A stretch of DNA of 45,609 bases from CAYJAD01 sp964370015 (GCA_964370015.1 CAYJHD010000012.1:1-45609); one strand, 5' to 3'; numbered from the stretch's first letter, positions 24,577-33,212 are shown. The notes: generated from the sequence alone by a model not told the origin. Numbers and translations are program-made.

Positions 24577-25836
24577 ATGTCGAATGATTATAATCCTTAT
24601 GAAAATATGCTCTCAGTACTACACACTGCGGCTGAAAAGCTTGGCATGCAACGTGATGAATACGTTGGCTTGTGCTACCCTGAGCGTGAATTGATTGTAT
24701 CTGTTCCAGTGACCATGGACGATGGCCACGTAGAAATTTTTCAAGGCTATCGTGTGCAGCATTGTAGCTCTCGCGGGCCTTGCAAAGGCGGCATTCGCTT
24801 CCACCCCGACGCAGATCTGGACGAAGTAAAAGCGCTTGCGGCGTGGATGACGTTTAAATGCGCCATTGTTAACATACCTTATGGCGGTGCCAAAGGCGGC
24901 GTGAAAGTGGATCCATCCAAGCTTTCACGCCATGAGTTAACTCGCCTCTCCAAACGCTATATGGCGCAAATTTTACCCATTGTTGGGCCTGAGCGCGATA
25001 TCCCGGCACCCGACGTGAACACCGATGCCCAAGTGATGGCGTGGATGATGGACGCTTACAGCGTATTCCATGGTTATGCTGTGCCTGCCGTTGTGACCGG
25101 CAAACCCATAGAAATTGGCGGTTCGCTGGGTCGCGTGGAAGCCACAGGCAGAGGCGTTATGCTGACGCTGGAAAACTACCTGCGCAAAACCAATCGCTCT
25201 TTTGAGGGCTTGCGCATTGCTGTGCAAGGCTTTGGTAATGTTGGTGGTATTGCCAGCCGCTTGTTGGTAGAGAAAGGATGCCGCATTGTTGCCGTAAGTG
25301 ACGTGGGCGCAACTTTCTACAATCCTGACGGCATTAATGTAGAAAAAGCCATAGCCTACTCCCAAGAATACGGCAAATCTCTTAAAGGCTATAGCGAGCC
25401 AGGCCTTAAAAACATCACCCCAGAAGAGTTCTGGGCATTGCCTGTGGACGTATTCTGCCCGGCAGCACTGGAGAATCAAATCAATGAGACAAATGTGCAT
25501 GATATTAAGGCAAGCATCATCATTGAAGGAGCCAACGGCCCCACTTCTGTTGAAGCTGATAGAATCTTGCACGAAAAGGGCGTTGCGGTATTGCCGGACG
25601 TGCTTGCCAATGCCGGCGGCGTTGTGGTTTCCTACTTTGAATGGGTACAAAACTTGGAAGCCTTCATGTGGGAAGAAGACTATATCAACACCCATTTGGC
25701 AAAAATCATGAGCAGAGCTTTTGACGAAATCTGGGCAATCTCGCAAGAAAAGCAGGTTCCCTTGCGCATGGCAGGATATATGCTTGCCTTGCAGCGCGTT
25801 GTAAGAGCAAAGCAATTGCGTGGCATGTTCCCATAA
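24577..25836 (+). CDS. gdhA: Glutamate dehydrogenase
   Basis: This 419-residue hexameric-type glutamate dehydrogenase interconverts glutamate and 2-oxoglutarate plus ammonium in the cytoplasm. Substrate and catalytic residues are visible: K70 in GPCKGGIRFHP, K94 in MTFKCA, the catalytic K106 in GGAKGGV and D146 in PAPDVNTD. The dinucleotide fold has GFGNVG, followed by an acidic residue at the end of the second strand (VAVSDVGATF). That favours NAD+ or dual specificity over strict NADP+, but this is not decisive. AAAAGGAG eight bases before the ATG is a strong ribosome binding site. The gene stands alone, preceded by a long AT-rich region and followed by a bidirectional terminator. Confidence 0.95.
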   Translation: MSNDYNPYENMLSVLHTAAEKLGMQRDEYVGLCYPERELIVSVPVTMDDGHVEIFQGYRVQHCSSRGPCKGGIRFHPDADLDEVKALAAWMTFKCAIVNIPYGGAKGGVKVDPSKLSRHELTRLSKRYMAQILPIVGPERDIPAPDVNTDAQVMAWMMDAYSVFHGYAVPAVVTGKPIEIGGSLGRVEATGRGVMLTLENYLRKTNRSFEGLRIAVQGFGNVGGIASRLLVEKGCRIVAVSDVGATFYNPDGINVEKAIAYSQEYGKSLKGYSEPGLKNITPEEFWALPVDVFCPAALENQINETNVHDIKASIIIEGANGPTSVEADRILHEKGVAVLPDVLANAGGVVVSYFEWVQNLEAFMWEEDYINTHLAKIMSRAFDEIWAISQEKQVPLRMAGYMLALQRVVRAKQLRGMFP

Positions 25837-25899
25837 GCAATATGGATAATGCCAAATTCTGCTAAGATTCTGGCAAAATTGACCGTGCGAAAATAAAAC

Positions 25900-25932
25900 A
25901 AAGCCTCCTAGCTGTGAACAGCGGGAGGCTTT
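25900..25932. terminator. Bidirectional terminator after gdhA
   Basis: AAAGCCTCC (25900-25908) pairs with GGAGGCTTT (25924-25932). An inner GCTGT/ACAGC stem extends it. It is followed by TATAATAT on the plus side and by a T-rich run on the minus side. Confidence 0.8.
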
Positions 25933-25938
25933 ATAATA

Positions 25939-26001
25939 TATATGGACATACATGACCGGAGCAAAAAGCAAGCCTGACGCAGTATACGCTGCTTTTTCAA
26001 C
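25939..26001. repeat. 63-bp direct repeat, copy 1
   Basis: It begins TATATGGACATACATGACCG and ends GCTGCTTTTTCAAC. It matches copy 2 (26214-26276) at 62 of 63 positions. Inside, AAAAAGCA and TGCTTTTT form an 8-bp stem. Confidence 0.9.
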
Positions 26002-26213
26002 CGTCTAGATAACGCTCGGTCGTGCGTCCTGCACAACACAAGCTATCGCAAGCGTCGTCTACGACGGAAGTAAATTCCGTCTTGTCTTGGACTTGCTCCC
26101 CTGCGGGGCTTGCTACTTCCTGTAGCAGACTGCCCTTTTTCAAACGTCGGCCAAAGCAGGCTGTTCAAAAAGTAGTGGAGACAAGGAAGGCGAAGCTTTT
26201 TGCGTAGGAAGTG

Positions 26214-26276
26214 TATATGAACATACATGACCGGAGCAAAAAGCAAGCCTGACGCAGTATACGCTGCTTTTTCAAC
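26214..26276. repeat. 63-bp direct repeat, copy 2
   Basis: It is identical to copy 1 except A for G at its seventh base, and lies 275 bases downstream start to start. It ends six bases before the rnj stop codon. Read on the minus strand its AAAAAGCA...TGCTTTTT stem and T run could terminate rnj transcription. Confidence 0.9.
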
Positions 26277-26282
26277 AACCTG

Positions 26283-27962
26283 CTACACGACGGAAATGAT
26301 GGGCACCACTATGGGATCCCTATCCACCACGCGTCTAAAAAAACGACGTAGCGAGGCACGAATGCCATCATGCAAGCGGCTCACATTGGTGGCGCCAACT
26401 TCCTCAAGCTGATCCAGTACAAGACATTGTGCATCTTCCAGTAGGTGACGCAATTGCATTTCAAACACAAAGCCCTTGGAATGTATCTCCGGCCCGTGTA
26501 GCACCTTGCCCGTTTCGTCATCCACCACCAAGACCACAAAAACTATGCCTTCACCGCCCAAAATTTGGCGTTCACGCAATACGGCATGCCCCACATCGCC
26601 CACGCCCTTGCCGTCCACCAAGGTGCGATCGGCGGCAATTTTAGGCTCACGACGAACACTGTCCGCAAGCAAGGTTATGGGGTCGCCATCTTCCAATAGA
26701 TATGTACAGTTTTCGGGCACACCACATTCTTGAGCCAGACGACAGTGCTTCACAAGGTGCCTGTATTCACCATGAATGGGCACAAAATTTTGCGGACGTG
26801 TGGCATAAAAAACGTCTTTGAGTTCTTCTTTATGGGCATGGCCCGAAGCGTGAATGGCGCGTACGTTTTCGTAATACACCTCAGCACCCTGCCTATACAT
26901 GCCATTAATCATGGCAGAAATGGTGCGAGCATTGCCGGGAATCATGCGTGAAGACATGATGATGGTATCCCCCTCCTGCACAGAAAGCTGCCTATGTCCG
27001 CCCATGACCATGCGCGACAAAGCCGATAAGGGCTCACCTTGCGCACCGGTGACCAAAAGAATCACCCTTTCTGGCGACACATCGGGCACGCCATTGTGGG
27101 CATTATAAAAAGAAGGAGGCATACGAATAAAACCAAGATCTTTGGCTTTTTCAATATTATTGGCTAGGGATTTACCGCTGATGACCACCGTGCGATCGGT
27201 GGCGCGCGCTATGTCAAAGACCTCTTGTATGCGGTGGATATGACTGGAAAACAGCGTAATAATCACACGTTTTTGTGCTTTTTCCACAATGGCCTGTAAG
27301 GAGTCTTTCACCTCACGTTCAGACAGGGTACGCCCTTCGCGCTCCACATTGGTGGAGTCTGAAAGCAGGAGGCGCAAACCTTGCTCGCCGGCAAATTCCT
27401 CAAAAAGACGCACGTCGGTACCGCTGCCCTCCAAGGGGTGCGGGTCTATCTTAAAGTCGCCTGTGTGCAAAATATTGCCCACGGGTGTGGTCACCGCCAA
27501 AGCAAAGCCATCGGGTATGGAGTGGCACACAGGGAAAAAACGGAAGAGAAAATCCCCCACGGACAAAGGCTTTTGGCGTGGCTCTTCAAAGATTTCTCCC
27601 TTCATGACCACGAGCTCCACTCGGTCCAAAAGACCGCGTTCGCGCAGTTTATGTTCCACTAGGGCCAGCGTGAAGGCCGAGCCATAAATTTTAATGCCGC
27701 GCACCAAAGGCACTAGCCAAGGCAAAGCGCCGATGTGGTCTTCGTGGCCGTGGGTGAGCACTATGCCAAGCAATCTATCGCGTATGGAAAGAATATGTTC
27801 AAAAGAAGGGATGATAACATCGATGCCTAAATGTGAATCGTCGGGAAACATGAGCCCGCAATCAACCATGACAATGCCCTGAGGCCCTTCCCACAATTGA
27901 CAGTTGAGGCCAATTTCACCCATCCCACCAAGGGGAGTAATGGTAACAAAAGTATCTTGCAT
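26283..27962 (-). CDS. rnj: Ribonuclease J
   Basis: This metallo-beta-lactamase/beta-CASP ribonuclease has 5'-3' exo- and endonuclease activity and acts in mRNA decay and RNA processing. Catalytic zinc motifs are present: HGHEDHIGALPWL (HxHxDH), HTGDFKIDPHP, ASGHAHKEEL and PIHGEYRHL. The beta-CASP region contains LLLSDSTNVEREGRTLSE. The C-terminal domain (about the last 110 residues) is typical for the family. The start is uncertain. The ATG at 27962 begins exactly where the conserved TPLGGMGEIGLN region does. An ATG at 28028 would add 22 residues, but neither has a clear ribosome binding site. A well-spaced promoter lies at 28095-28123. Convergent with gdhA. Confidence 0.93.
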   Translation of the reverse strand: MQDTFVTITPLGGMGEIGLNCQLWEGPQGIVMVDCGLMFPDDSHLGIDVIIPSFEHILSIRDRLLGIVLTHGHEDHIGALPWLVPLVRGIKIYGSAFTLALVEHKLRERGLLDRVELVVMKGEIFEEPRQKPLSVGDFLFRFFPVCHSIPDGFALAVTTPVGNILHTGDFKIDPHPLEGSGTDVRLFEEFAGEQGLRLLLSDSTNVEREGRTLSEREVKDSLQAIVEKAQKRVIITLFSSHIHRIQEVFDIARATDRTVVISGKSLANNIEKAKDLGFIRMPPSFYNAHNGVPDVSPERVILLVTGAQGEPLSALSRMVMGGHRQLSVQEGDTIIMSSRMIPGNARTISAMINGMYRQGAEVYYENVRAIHASGHAHKEELKDVFYATRPQNFVPIHGEYRHLVKHCRLAQECGVPENCTYLLEDGDPITLLADSVRREPKIAADRTLVDGKGVGDVGHAVLRERQILGGEGIVFVVLVVDDETGKVLHGPEIHSKGFVFEMQLRHLLEDAQCLVLDQLEEVGATNVSRLHDGIRASLRRFFRRVVDRDPIVVPIISVV

Positions 27963-28094
27963 ATATTTTTTCGGCGCTACCCGTGCTTGAAATTGGAGAA
28001 TAAAGCCGCTCACAGCGCTGAAAAACATAAGGACTGTGTGAAAAAGAAAAAAATGAACTTTTTTGGGCTAAGGTAACGCTTTTCCTTGGGCATG

Positions 28095-28123
28095 TATATA
28101 CACACATTGGTGAGCACTGGCAA
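28095..28123 (-). promoter_or_regulatory. Promoter of rnj
   Basis: Minus-strand TTGCCA (plus 28118-28123) and TATATA (28095-28100) are separated by exactly 17 bases. The transcript would start near 28088, leaving a leader of 60 or 126 bases depending on the rnj start used. Confidence 0.55.
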
Positions 28124-28326
28124 TACGCTTATATAACATCGGCCTAGCAAGGCCGTAGCAGCTAACTTATGCCCCCTTTGGCGAGAAGGTGCGAGAGAAA
28201 CATTACAGGCTATATTTAAATGAGTTATCAAGTTTTTTCGCCTGTGGCTTGCTAAAAAAAGTCTAAAAAATCTCTTGAAAAAAAGTCTAAAGCAATGCAT
28301 TGTGCCCTATACATTTATGCTATTTT

Positions 28327-28382
28327 GCCAAAAAAGCCCCTTGAGTACGGTGTATTAGACCACAAAAAGCAAGGCTTTTTTG
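28327..28382. repeat. Inverted repeat upstream of tolQ
   Basis: CCAAAAAAGCC (28327-28337) and GGCTTTTTTGG (28372-28382) are exact complements separated by 34 bases. The hairpin ends about 50 bases before the tolQ start. It may act as a terminator against read-through into tol, or as a protein-binding dyad. Confidence 0.55.
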
Positions 28383-28434
28383 GAATTTTCATATCAAAAA
28401 ATTTGCAAGGCTTTCAATGCCCCGAGGGAGAATC

Positions 28435-29115
28435 ATGGAATTTAGTTTTTTTCAAATGGTAAAAGAAGCCAGCCTCATTGCACAAATGGTGTTGGCATTA
28501 TTGGTGCTTATGTCCATCGTAAGCTGGGCGCTTATGTTTCAAAAATGGTTCATGCTAGGCGCTGCCAAAAAAAAGGCCACCCAAGGCATGGCTCGCTTTG
28601 AACAAGCCAAAGATTTGCGCGAAGCCGTGCAATCTTTAGGATCAGACCCAGCCTCCCCTTTATATTTCGTAGCCCACCAAGGGGTTATGGAATTTAACAA
28701 ATCCAAAGAAATGGGCAATGCTTCCGAAATCGTAGTGGACAACGTGAACCGCTCCTTACAATTGGGCGTGGGCACAGAAATCACCCGCATGCATCGCAAA
28801 TTGGCTCTTTTGGCCACCACCGCCAACACTGCGCCCTTCATTGGTCTTTTCGGTACTGTTTGGGGCATCATGCATTCTTTCCATTCCATAGGCATGCTCA
28901 AGTCTGCCTCCCTAGCCACGGTGGCCCCCGGCATTTCCGAAGCCCTTGTGGCCACGGCCATTGGTCTGGGTGTGGCTGTGCCTGCCACGGTGGGATATAA
29001 TATTTTCCTTGGTAAACTTAGCCAAATCGAAAATATGCTCACCACCTTTGCCGGTGTATTTTTGAACCGCGTACAACGCGAAATCAACGCGCAAAGACCA
29101 GGCGCAAAGGCATAA
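28435..29115 (+). CDS. tolQ: TolQ (MotA/TolQ/ExbB proton channel)
   Basis: This 226-residue inner-membrane proton-channel subunit of the Tol system has a first helix at about 13-33 (IAQMVLALLVLMSIVSWALM). The conserved pair of helices near the C terminus contains TTANTAPFIGLFGTVWGIMHSFHSIG and ATAIGLGVAVPATVGYNIF. I start at the ATG at 28435, six residues inside the longest frame, because GAGGGAG lies six bases upstream. With TolR it converts proton motive force into TolA movement for outer-membrane constriction during division. Order and partner genes (tolR, tolA-like, tolB) distinguish it from ExbB. tolR follows after three bases. Confidence 0.93.
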   Translation: MEFSFFQMVKEASLIAQMVLALLVLMSIVSWALMFQKWFMLGAAKKKATQGMARFEQAKDLREAVQSLGSDPASPLYFVAHQGVMEFNKSKEMGNASEIVVDNVNRSLQLGVGTEITRMHRKLALLATTANTAPFIGLFGTVWGIMHSFHSIGMLKSASLATVAPGISEALVATAIGLGVAVPATVGYNIFLGKLSQIENMLTTFAGVFLNRVQREINAQRPGAKA

Positions 29116-29118
29116 ACC

Positions 29119-29565
29119 ATGGGTGCAAATGTAGGAAAAAGCAATGGCTTTGTGGCCGATATTAACGTAACGCCCTTTGTGGACGTTATGTTGGTGGTGC
29201 TGATTATTTTCATGGTGGCAACACCCATGATGAGCGAAGGCTTGGAAGTGGATTTACCCCAAACCAAGCATGTGGACGTGCTGCCCACCGAGCATGAAAA
29301 CCTCACCCTCACCGTGCGCAGAGATGGCACCTTATATTTAGACGAGTACACAGTCTCTTTGGAAGAACTTGGCTCTAAACTTGTCACGCTGGTGAAGGAA
29401 CAAAATAAAGGCCTGTTCTTACAAGCCGATAAAGAAGTGCCCTACGGCGTGGTGGTGGATGTCATGGCCCATATCAAGGCTGCCGGCATTGAAAAACTGG
29501 GCGTCATAGCCATGCGCACCGAAGCCGCGGCTCCCGCCTCAGCCCCAGAAAAGGGTGGAAAGTAA
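29119..29565 (+). CDS. tolR: TolR (ExbD/TolR family)
   Basis: This 148-residue subunit has a single N-terminal membrane helix containing the essential proton-pathway aspartate (D22 in INVTPFVDVMLVVLIIFMV) and a periplasmic domain. LEVDLPQTKHVD and the FLQADKEVPYGVVVDVMAHIKAAGIEKLGV segment are family-typical. The C-terminal tail (TEAAAPASAPEKGGK) is short and disordered. It lies three bases after tolQ and six bases before the tolA-like gene, so all three are coupled. It forms the TolQ-TolR motor with the preceding protein. No residue expected for function is missing. Confidence 0.93.
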   Translation: MGANVGKSNGFVADINVTPFVDVMLVVLIIFMVATPMMSEGLEVDLPQTKHVDVLPTEHENLTLTVRRDGTLYLDEYTVSLEELGSKLVTLVKEQNKGLFLQADKEVPYGVVVDVMAHIKAAGIEKLGVIAMRTEAAAPASAPEKGGK

Positions 29566-29571
29566 ATTCCC

Positions 29572-30528
29572 ATGCAATTTCTTGCTTTAGTTCTTTCCAT
29601 CACCTTACACGTGGGCCTTGTGGGCGGTATGTTTTTCTGGCCCAGCGGCTCTGACCTTGAGGTAAAAGACGCGCCTGTCTTCATATCCTTGGTGGAAGGC
29701 GACCTTGGCGGTAATAATGCGCCTTCGTCCATCTTAGGCGCGGCGGGCAAACCTGCAGAAAAGATTGCCCCTTCTTTACCCTCCAAGGAAATTGCTCCCC
29801 CTTCTCTACCCAAGGCAGAAGAAGTGCCTGTGGTGCCCGAAGAAATAAAAAAGGCTGAGCCTGTGGAAGAAGTGAAACAAGCCAAGCCAGAGCCTAAGCC
29901 TTTACCCAAACCCGAGCCAAAACCGGAACCCAAGGTTGAGATTCCCAAGCCGAAGCCTAAACCTGAGCCTAAAAAACCAGAGCCCAAGCCAGAGCCCAAG
30001 CCGGAGCCCAAAAAGCCTGAGCCTAAGCCAGAAGTAAAAAAGCCGGAACCCAAAAAAGAAGTTAAAGAAAAACCCAAGGCAGCCACAACACCTGCCAAAA
30101 AACCTGCGCCCAAGCCAGCCAAAAAACCGGCTCCGGCCAAGCCCAAGGATGATCCCATTGCGCGCGCTTTGGCAGAAGCCAAGAAAAATGCCGGTGGCTT
30201 CAATGGCGGCGGTGGCGGTCAAGGTGAAGGTAGCGGCGGCGGTAGCCTTAACGATGTGTATATCGGGCAAGTGATGATGGCGGTGCGCCCCAATTGGGAT
30301 TTTGAATCTGCCACACGTGTGAACTTTGTTTCCGAAGTGGATGTGAAGCTCAACTCCCGCGGGCAAGTGCTTTCTGCCAAACTCTACAAAAGCTCCGGTA
30401 ATGCGCAATACGATGCCAGCACGGTGAATGCCGTTTTGCGCACGGGTGAAGCCAATATGTTCCCAGGGCCACCCACATCGCAGTACCATAATTTACGTTT
30501 GGTCTTTACCCGAGATATGATGCAATAA
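29572..30528 (+). CDS. tolA: TolA/TonB-like energy-transducing protein with Glu-Pro-Lys-Pro linker
   Basis: This 318-residue protein has an N-terminal helix with the SxxxH motif used to contact the TolQR/ExbBD motor (S9, H13 in LSITLHVGLVGGM). A long repetitive linker (about residues 85-205) is rich in Pro, Lys and Glu, built on PKPEPKPEPK units. A Gly-rich hinge (GGGGGQGEGSGGGS) precedes a C-terminal TonB/TolA-C-like domain from about 228. The rigid EPKP linker is more TonB-like, whereas E. coli TolA has a helical Ala/Lys linker. Position in the tolQRB operon argues for the TolA role. The strongly repetitive DNA of the linker (about 29884-30130) is prone to length change. It begins six bases after tolR. 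Confidence 0.88.
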   Translation: MQFLALVLSITLHVGLVGGMFFWPSGSDLEVKDAPVFISLVEGDLGGNNAPSSILGAAGKPAEKIAPSLPSKEIAPPSLPKAEEVPVVPEEIKKAEPVEEVKQAKPEPKPLPKPEPKPEPKVEIPKPKPKPEPKKPEPKPEPKPEPKKPEPKPEVKKPEPKKEVKEKPKAATTPAKKPAPKPAKKPAPAKPKDDPIARALAEAKKNAGGFNGGGGGQGEGSGGGSLNDVYIGQVMMAVRPNWDFESATRVNFVSEVDVKLNSRGQVLSAKLYKSSGNAQYDASTVNAVLRTGEANMFPGPPTSQYHNLRLVFTRDMMQ

Positions 30529-30545
30529 CCATTGAGGAAAAATCC

Positions 30546-31820
30546 ATGTGGAAAAAAATATCTGTTCTGAGCTGTTTACCCCTATGTGTATGCATGAACC
30601 TAGCCCATGGGGCCAGTGTGGTCACCGCCGATCATAAGGGCGGCTATTCTGCCTTGGTCATGGATGAGGTTTTACAATACTGGACAGCCCAAGGCCAGCA
30701 AGACAAGCCCACACGTATTCTTTTGGAAATATCCGGTGATGGTTCCCTAGAAAGCTGTAGAGTGCTCAGCTCTTCCGGTTCTGAGAAGGCTGACGAGATG
30801 GCTTGCGAAAGTGCCCAGAAGGCATCCCCCTTCGTGGCACATCCGCATAATATCCCCAGTGATGTGTATATGTCCTTTTGGACAGGTGAGGCCAAAGCCG
30901 CCAAAAAGGAAGGGAAAAGCACCTCAGCACAAGATGAGAAAGCTGTGGAAGAAAAGCCGTTGCAAGCCCAAGTGGTGGAAAAATCTCTTGAGGATGCGCA
31001 GGAACAAACCCCCAAGGCCGCTTCAGAAAGCTCTGACACAAAAAACACTGCCGCAAATAAAGAAAAAGCTGATAGGAAAGCCGTGGAAAGCTCCGAAAAA
31101 AGTGAAAGCGCATCCACCCCAGAAATAAGTGCCCCAGTCGTGAAAAACACCAGAATTCACGCCGGCATTGATTATTCGCGCCCAAGACCCACTCCTGCAG
31201 GCCTTCTACCTCTGGGAGATTTATCCGGCGCAAAATTACCGCCCAGCAAGGAAACCCTCCCTGACGAGCTGAAAAAGAGCCCCAAAACTGGCGCAAGCAC
31301 GACACAAAAAGGCAAAGAAGTAAGCGTCAAGGAAACTCCCTCGGAAAAGACTCATAAGAAAGATGCGTCCCCAAAAGCGTCACCAGAAAAAGCCTCAGGA
31401 AAACCCACAGAGGAAGGCAAGGAAAAGCCCCTCAGCGCAGAACAGGCTCATGAAGAAAAATCCAGCGAGGCTAAACCCGCCCCCTACGCCAAGGGCAAAG
31501 AGCCTTTCATTCAAGAAAATCGCCGCGGGCAAGTCATGGACGAAGTGGACTACTATGTGGAAAAAGTCATCCGCAAGGTACGCCCCGTGGTGGAATTTCC
31601 CTTGGGCTTACGCCCCGGCATCGTGTCTGCTTCGGTGGTCATGAAAATACAAGCCAATGGCACCATCACCGATGTGTATTTATCCAGTTCCAGCCGCAAT
31701 AAAGCCTTGGACGAAGCCTTGGTGGCGGCCACTAAAAAAGTTTCCGGCTTGACGGCGCACCCCACGGGTAAGCCCCAAGAGTTGTATCTCATATACATGG
31801 TAGAAACTCCAAAACCTTAA
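30546..31820 (+). CDS. Secreted protein with two TonB/TolA-C-like domains inside the tol operon
   Basis: This 424-residue protein has a cleavable signal peptide (about 1-23, cleavage near AHG-A) and no other membrane helix. An N-terminal domain (about 30-115, including YSALVMDEVLQYWTAQG and ILLEISGDGSLESCRVLSSSG) resembles the C-terminal one (about 330-424). The C-terminal domain includes VMDEVDYYVEKVIRKVRP and VVMKIQANGTITDVYLSSSS. Both follow the TonB/TolA-C pattern of a helix, then strands with a G-x-hydrophobic-x-SSG turn. Between them lies a charged, Lys/Glu/Ser-rich linker of about 210 residues. The gene starts 18 bases after the tolA-like stop. Unlike TolA it lacks a motor-contacting helix, so it probably acts wholly in the periplasm. 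I do not recognise a named family. Confidence 0.75.
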   Translation: MWKKISVLSCLPLCVCMNLAHGASVVTADHKGGYSALVMDEVLQYWTAQGQQDKPTRILLEISGDGSLESCRVLSSSGSEKADEMACESAQKASPFVAHPHNIPSDVYMSFWTGEAKAAKKEGKSTSAQDEKAVEEKPLQAQVVEKSLEDAQEQTPKAASESSDTKNTAANKEKADRKAVESSEKSESASTPEISAPVVKNTRIHAGIDYSRPRPTPAGLLPLGDLSGAKLPPSKETLPDELKKSPKTGASTTQKGKEVSVKETPSEKTHKKDASPKASPEKASGKPTEEGKEKPLSAEQAHEEKSSEAKPAPYAKGKEPFIQENRRGQVMDEVDYYVEKVIRKVRPVVEFPLGLRPGIVSASVVMKIQANGTITDVYLSSSSRNKALDEALVAATKKVSGLTAHPTGKPQELYLIYMVETPKP

Positions 31821-31875
31821 CTATATTTGGGCGTCATCGCTTAATATACAAATTATTCTTCTCCAGGAGGATGTT

Positions 31876-33183
31876 ATGAAAAAACGTTTTTATGCGGCCC
31901 TGTTTGGCATGATGTGCCTAGTATGCGCCGGATTTGGCCCTGCACAAGCGGCGGTGAAGGTGGACATTTATGGCCCCGGTCAAAACCTCATCAATCTGGC
32001 CCTCACACAGCCCATCAAAGGCCCCAATACACCGGCCACAGGCCTTGCCACCCAATTGCAAGAACTTGTGCAGCAAAACATGTCCATTTTGCCCTTCTTG
32101 TCCTTAACTGCCGACTCAAAAGTGCTTGGCGGTACCACCTTGGCAGGTTATGAACCACCCAGCCTTGATTTTAAACGTTTCCAACTGGCCGGTTCTGACA
32201 TTGTGGTCACCTCTTACTGGCCCAATGATAATACCGTGCAAATGCGCGCCTTTGAAACCCTCAGCGGCAAGCGTCTTTTTGGTAAAGAATACCCCAATCT
32301 CAACGCCAATGACTTAACCACCGTGGCCGATCGCTTCAGCGCAGACTTGCTGGAAGTTATCATTGGTAATGGCGATTTATTCCGCTCCACCTTGGCTTTT
32401 GTGCGCAAAGAAGGTAAACTCAATGCTCACGTGTGGACTGTACGCCCCACGGGCCGCGATCTTAGGCAAGTCACCCGCTTAAAGGGTGAGTCCATGTCAC
32501 CATCTTGGTCTCCCGACGGGCGTTTTGTGGTCTTTACCCACATTGACGATCGCTCCCATGGCCTTGGTATTTGGGATAGAAATGCCGGTTCTGTGCGCCG
32601 TATTCGCTTCCCCGGGAATATTGTCATCGGCCCTGCCTACATGCCCAATAATCAAGTGGCTGTGAGCCTTTCCAATGGTCGCAACCCCGATATTTTCACC
32701 TTGAACAGTGCTTTCCAACGTGCCGGCGCTTTGGAACAAAATGACTCCATCAACGTATCGCCCTCCTTTGACCGTAGCGGCACCAAGATGGCCTTTACCT
32801 CCAACCGCCTCGGCGGCCCGCAAATCTTCTTGAAAGATTTAAGCACAGGCTCTGTGCGCCGCGTGAGCCTCAGTGGTGGCTATAACACCGAAGCCTCTTT
32901 GTCCCCCGACGGAAGCCTTGTGGTATACAGCCGCATGACCGATTTTGGGCATCGCATCTTTGTGCAAGACTTGGTTTCCGGCTCTGAAAGACAAATCACC
33001 TTTGGCCCCGGTAGCGACGAACAACCAGCCTTTTGTGGCGACAGTTACTCCATTGCCTTCACCTCTAGCCGCGGCGGTACCCGTGGTATTTACTTAACCA
33101 CACGCAATGGCGCAGCCCCCAAGAAAATCAATACAGGTGTGGGCGATGCTTCCTTCCCCCGTTGGGGCATGACCAATAGATAA
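31876..33183 (+). CDS. tolB: TolB, periplasmic beta-propeller of the Tol-Pal system
   Basis: This 435-residue periplasmic protein has a signal peptide cleaved after AQA (about residue 26). The N-terminal alpha/beta domain includes SDIVVTSYW and the propeller has PD40/WD40-like blades: SPSWSPDGRFVVFTH, INVSPSFDRSGTKMAFTSNR, EASLSPDGSLVVYSR and PAFCGDSYSIAFTSSRGGTRGIYL. TolB cycles between TolA and the lipoprotein Pal during division. AGGAGG ahead of the ATG is a strong ribosome binding site. A terminator follows within 30 bases, so the operon ends here without the pal gene that normally follows tolB. Confidence 0.95.
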   Translation: MKKRFYAALFGMMCLVCAGFGPAQAAVKVDIYGPGQNLINLALTQPIKGPNTPATGLATQLQELVQQNMSILPFLSLTADSKVLGGTTLAGYEPPSLDFKRFQLAGSDIVVTSYWPNDNTVQMRAFETLSGKRLFGKEYPNLNANDLTTVADRFSADLLEVIIGNGDLFRSTLAFVRKEGKLNAHVWTVRPTGRDLRQVTRLKGESMSPSWSPDGRFVVFTHIDDRSHGLGIWDRNAGSVRRIRFPGNIVIGPAYMPNNQVAVSLSNGRNPDIFTLNSAFQRAGALEQNDSINVSPSFDRSGTKMAFTSNRLGGPQIFLKDLSTGSVRRVSLSGGYNTEASLSPDGSLVVYSRMTDFGHRIFVQDLVSGSERQITFGPGSDEQPAFCGDSYSIAFTSSRGGTRGIYLTTRNGAAPKKINTGVGDASFPRWGMTNR

Positions 33184-33212
33184 ATAAAAACTCACATCTC
33201 ATAAATCATATG

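Larger units (their letters stand above)
25837..26282. other. Repeat-containing region between convergent gdhA and rnj
   Basis: These 446 bases hold the gdhA terminator and two direct copies of a 63-bp element, with 212 bases between them. The spacer has further short hairpins (CGGAAGTAAATTCCG at about 26064-26078) and a partial inverted echo of the element end (AGGCTGTTCAAAAAGT at about 26158-26173). No coding sequence is credible here. Confidence 0.6.
27963..28434. other. Divergent control region between rnj and the tol operon
   Basis: These 472 bases include the leader and promoter of rnj. A GGCCTAGCAAGGCC mini-hairpin lies near 28141-28154. A large inverted repeat (28327-28382) precedes tolQ. 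The tolQ promoter could not be fixed. No RNA gene was recognised. Confidence 0.45.

Noticed and set aside
24973..25971. Minus-strand open frame of 332 codons antisense to gdhA
   Set aside because: It mirrors the conserved dehydrogenase and runs through its terminator; composition is unlike a protein.
25939..26276. CRISPR array
   Set aside because: Only two copies, 212-base spacing and no further units; the repeat length is also wrong.
29442..30203. Minus-strand Gly/Leu/Ser-rich open frame opposite tolR-tolA
   Set aside because: The repeats are the complement of the Pro/Lys/Glu linker codons of the TolA-like gene.
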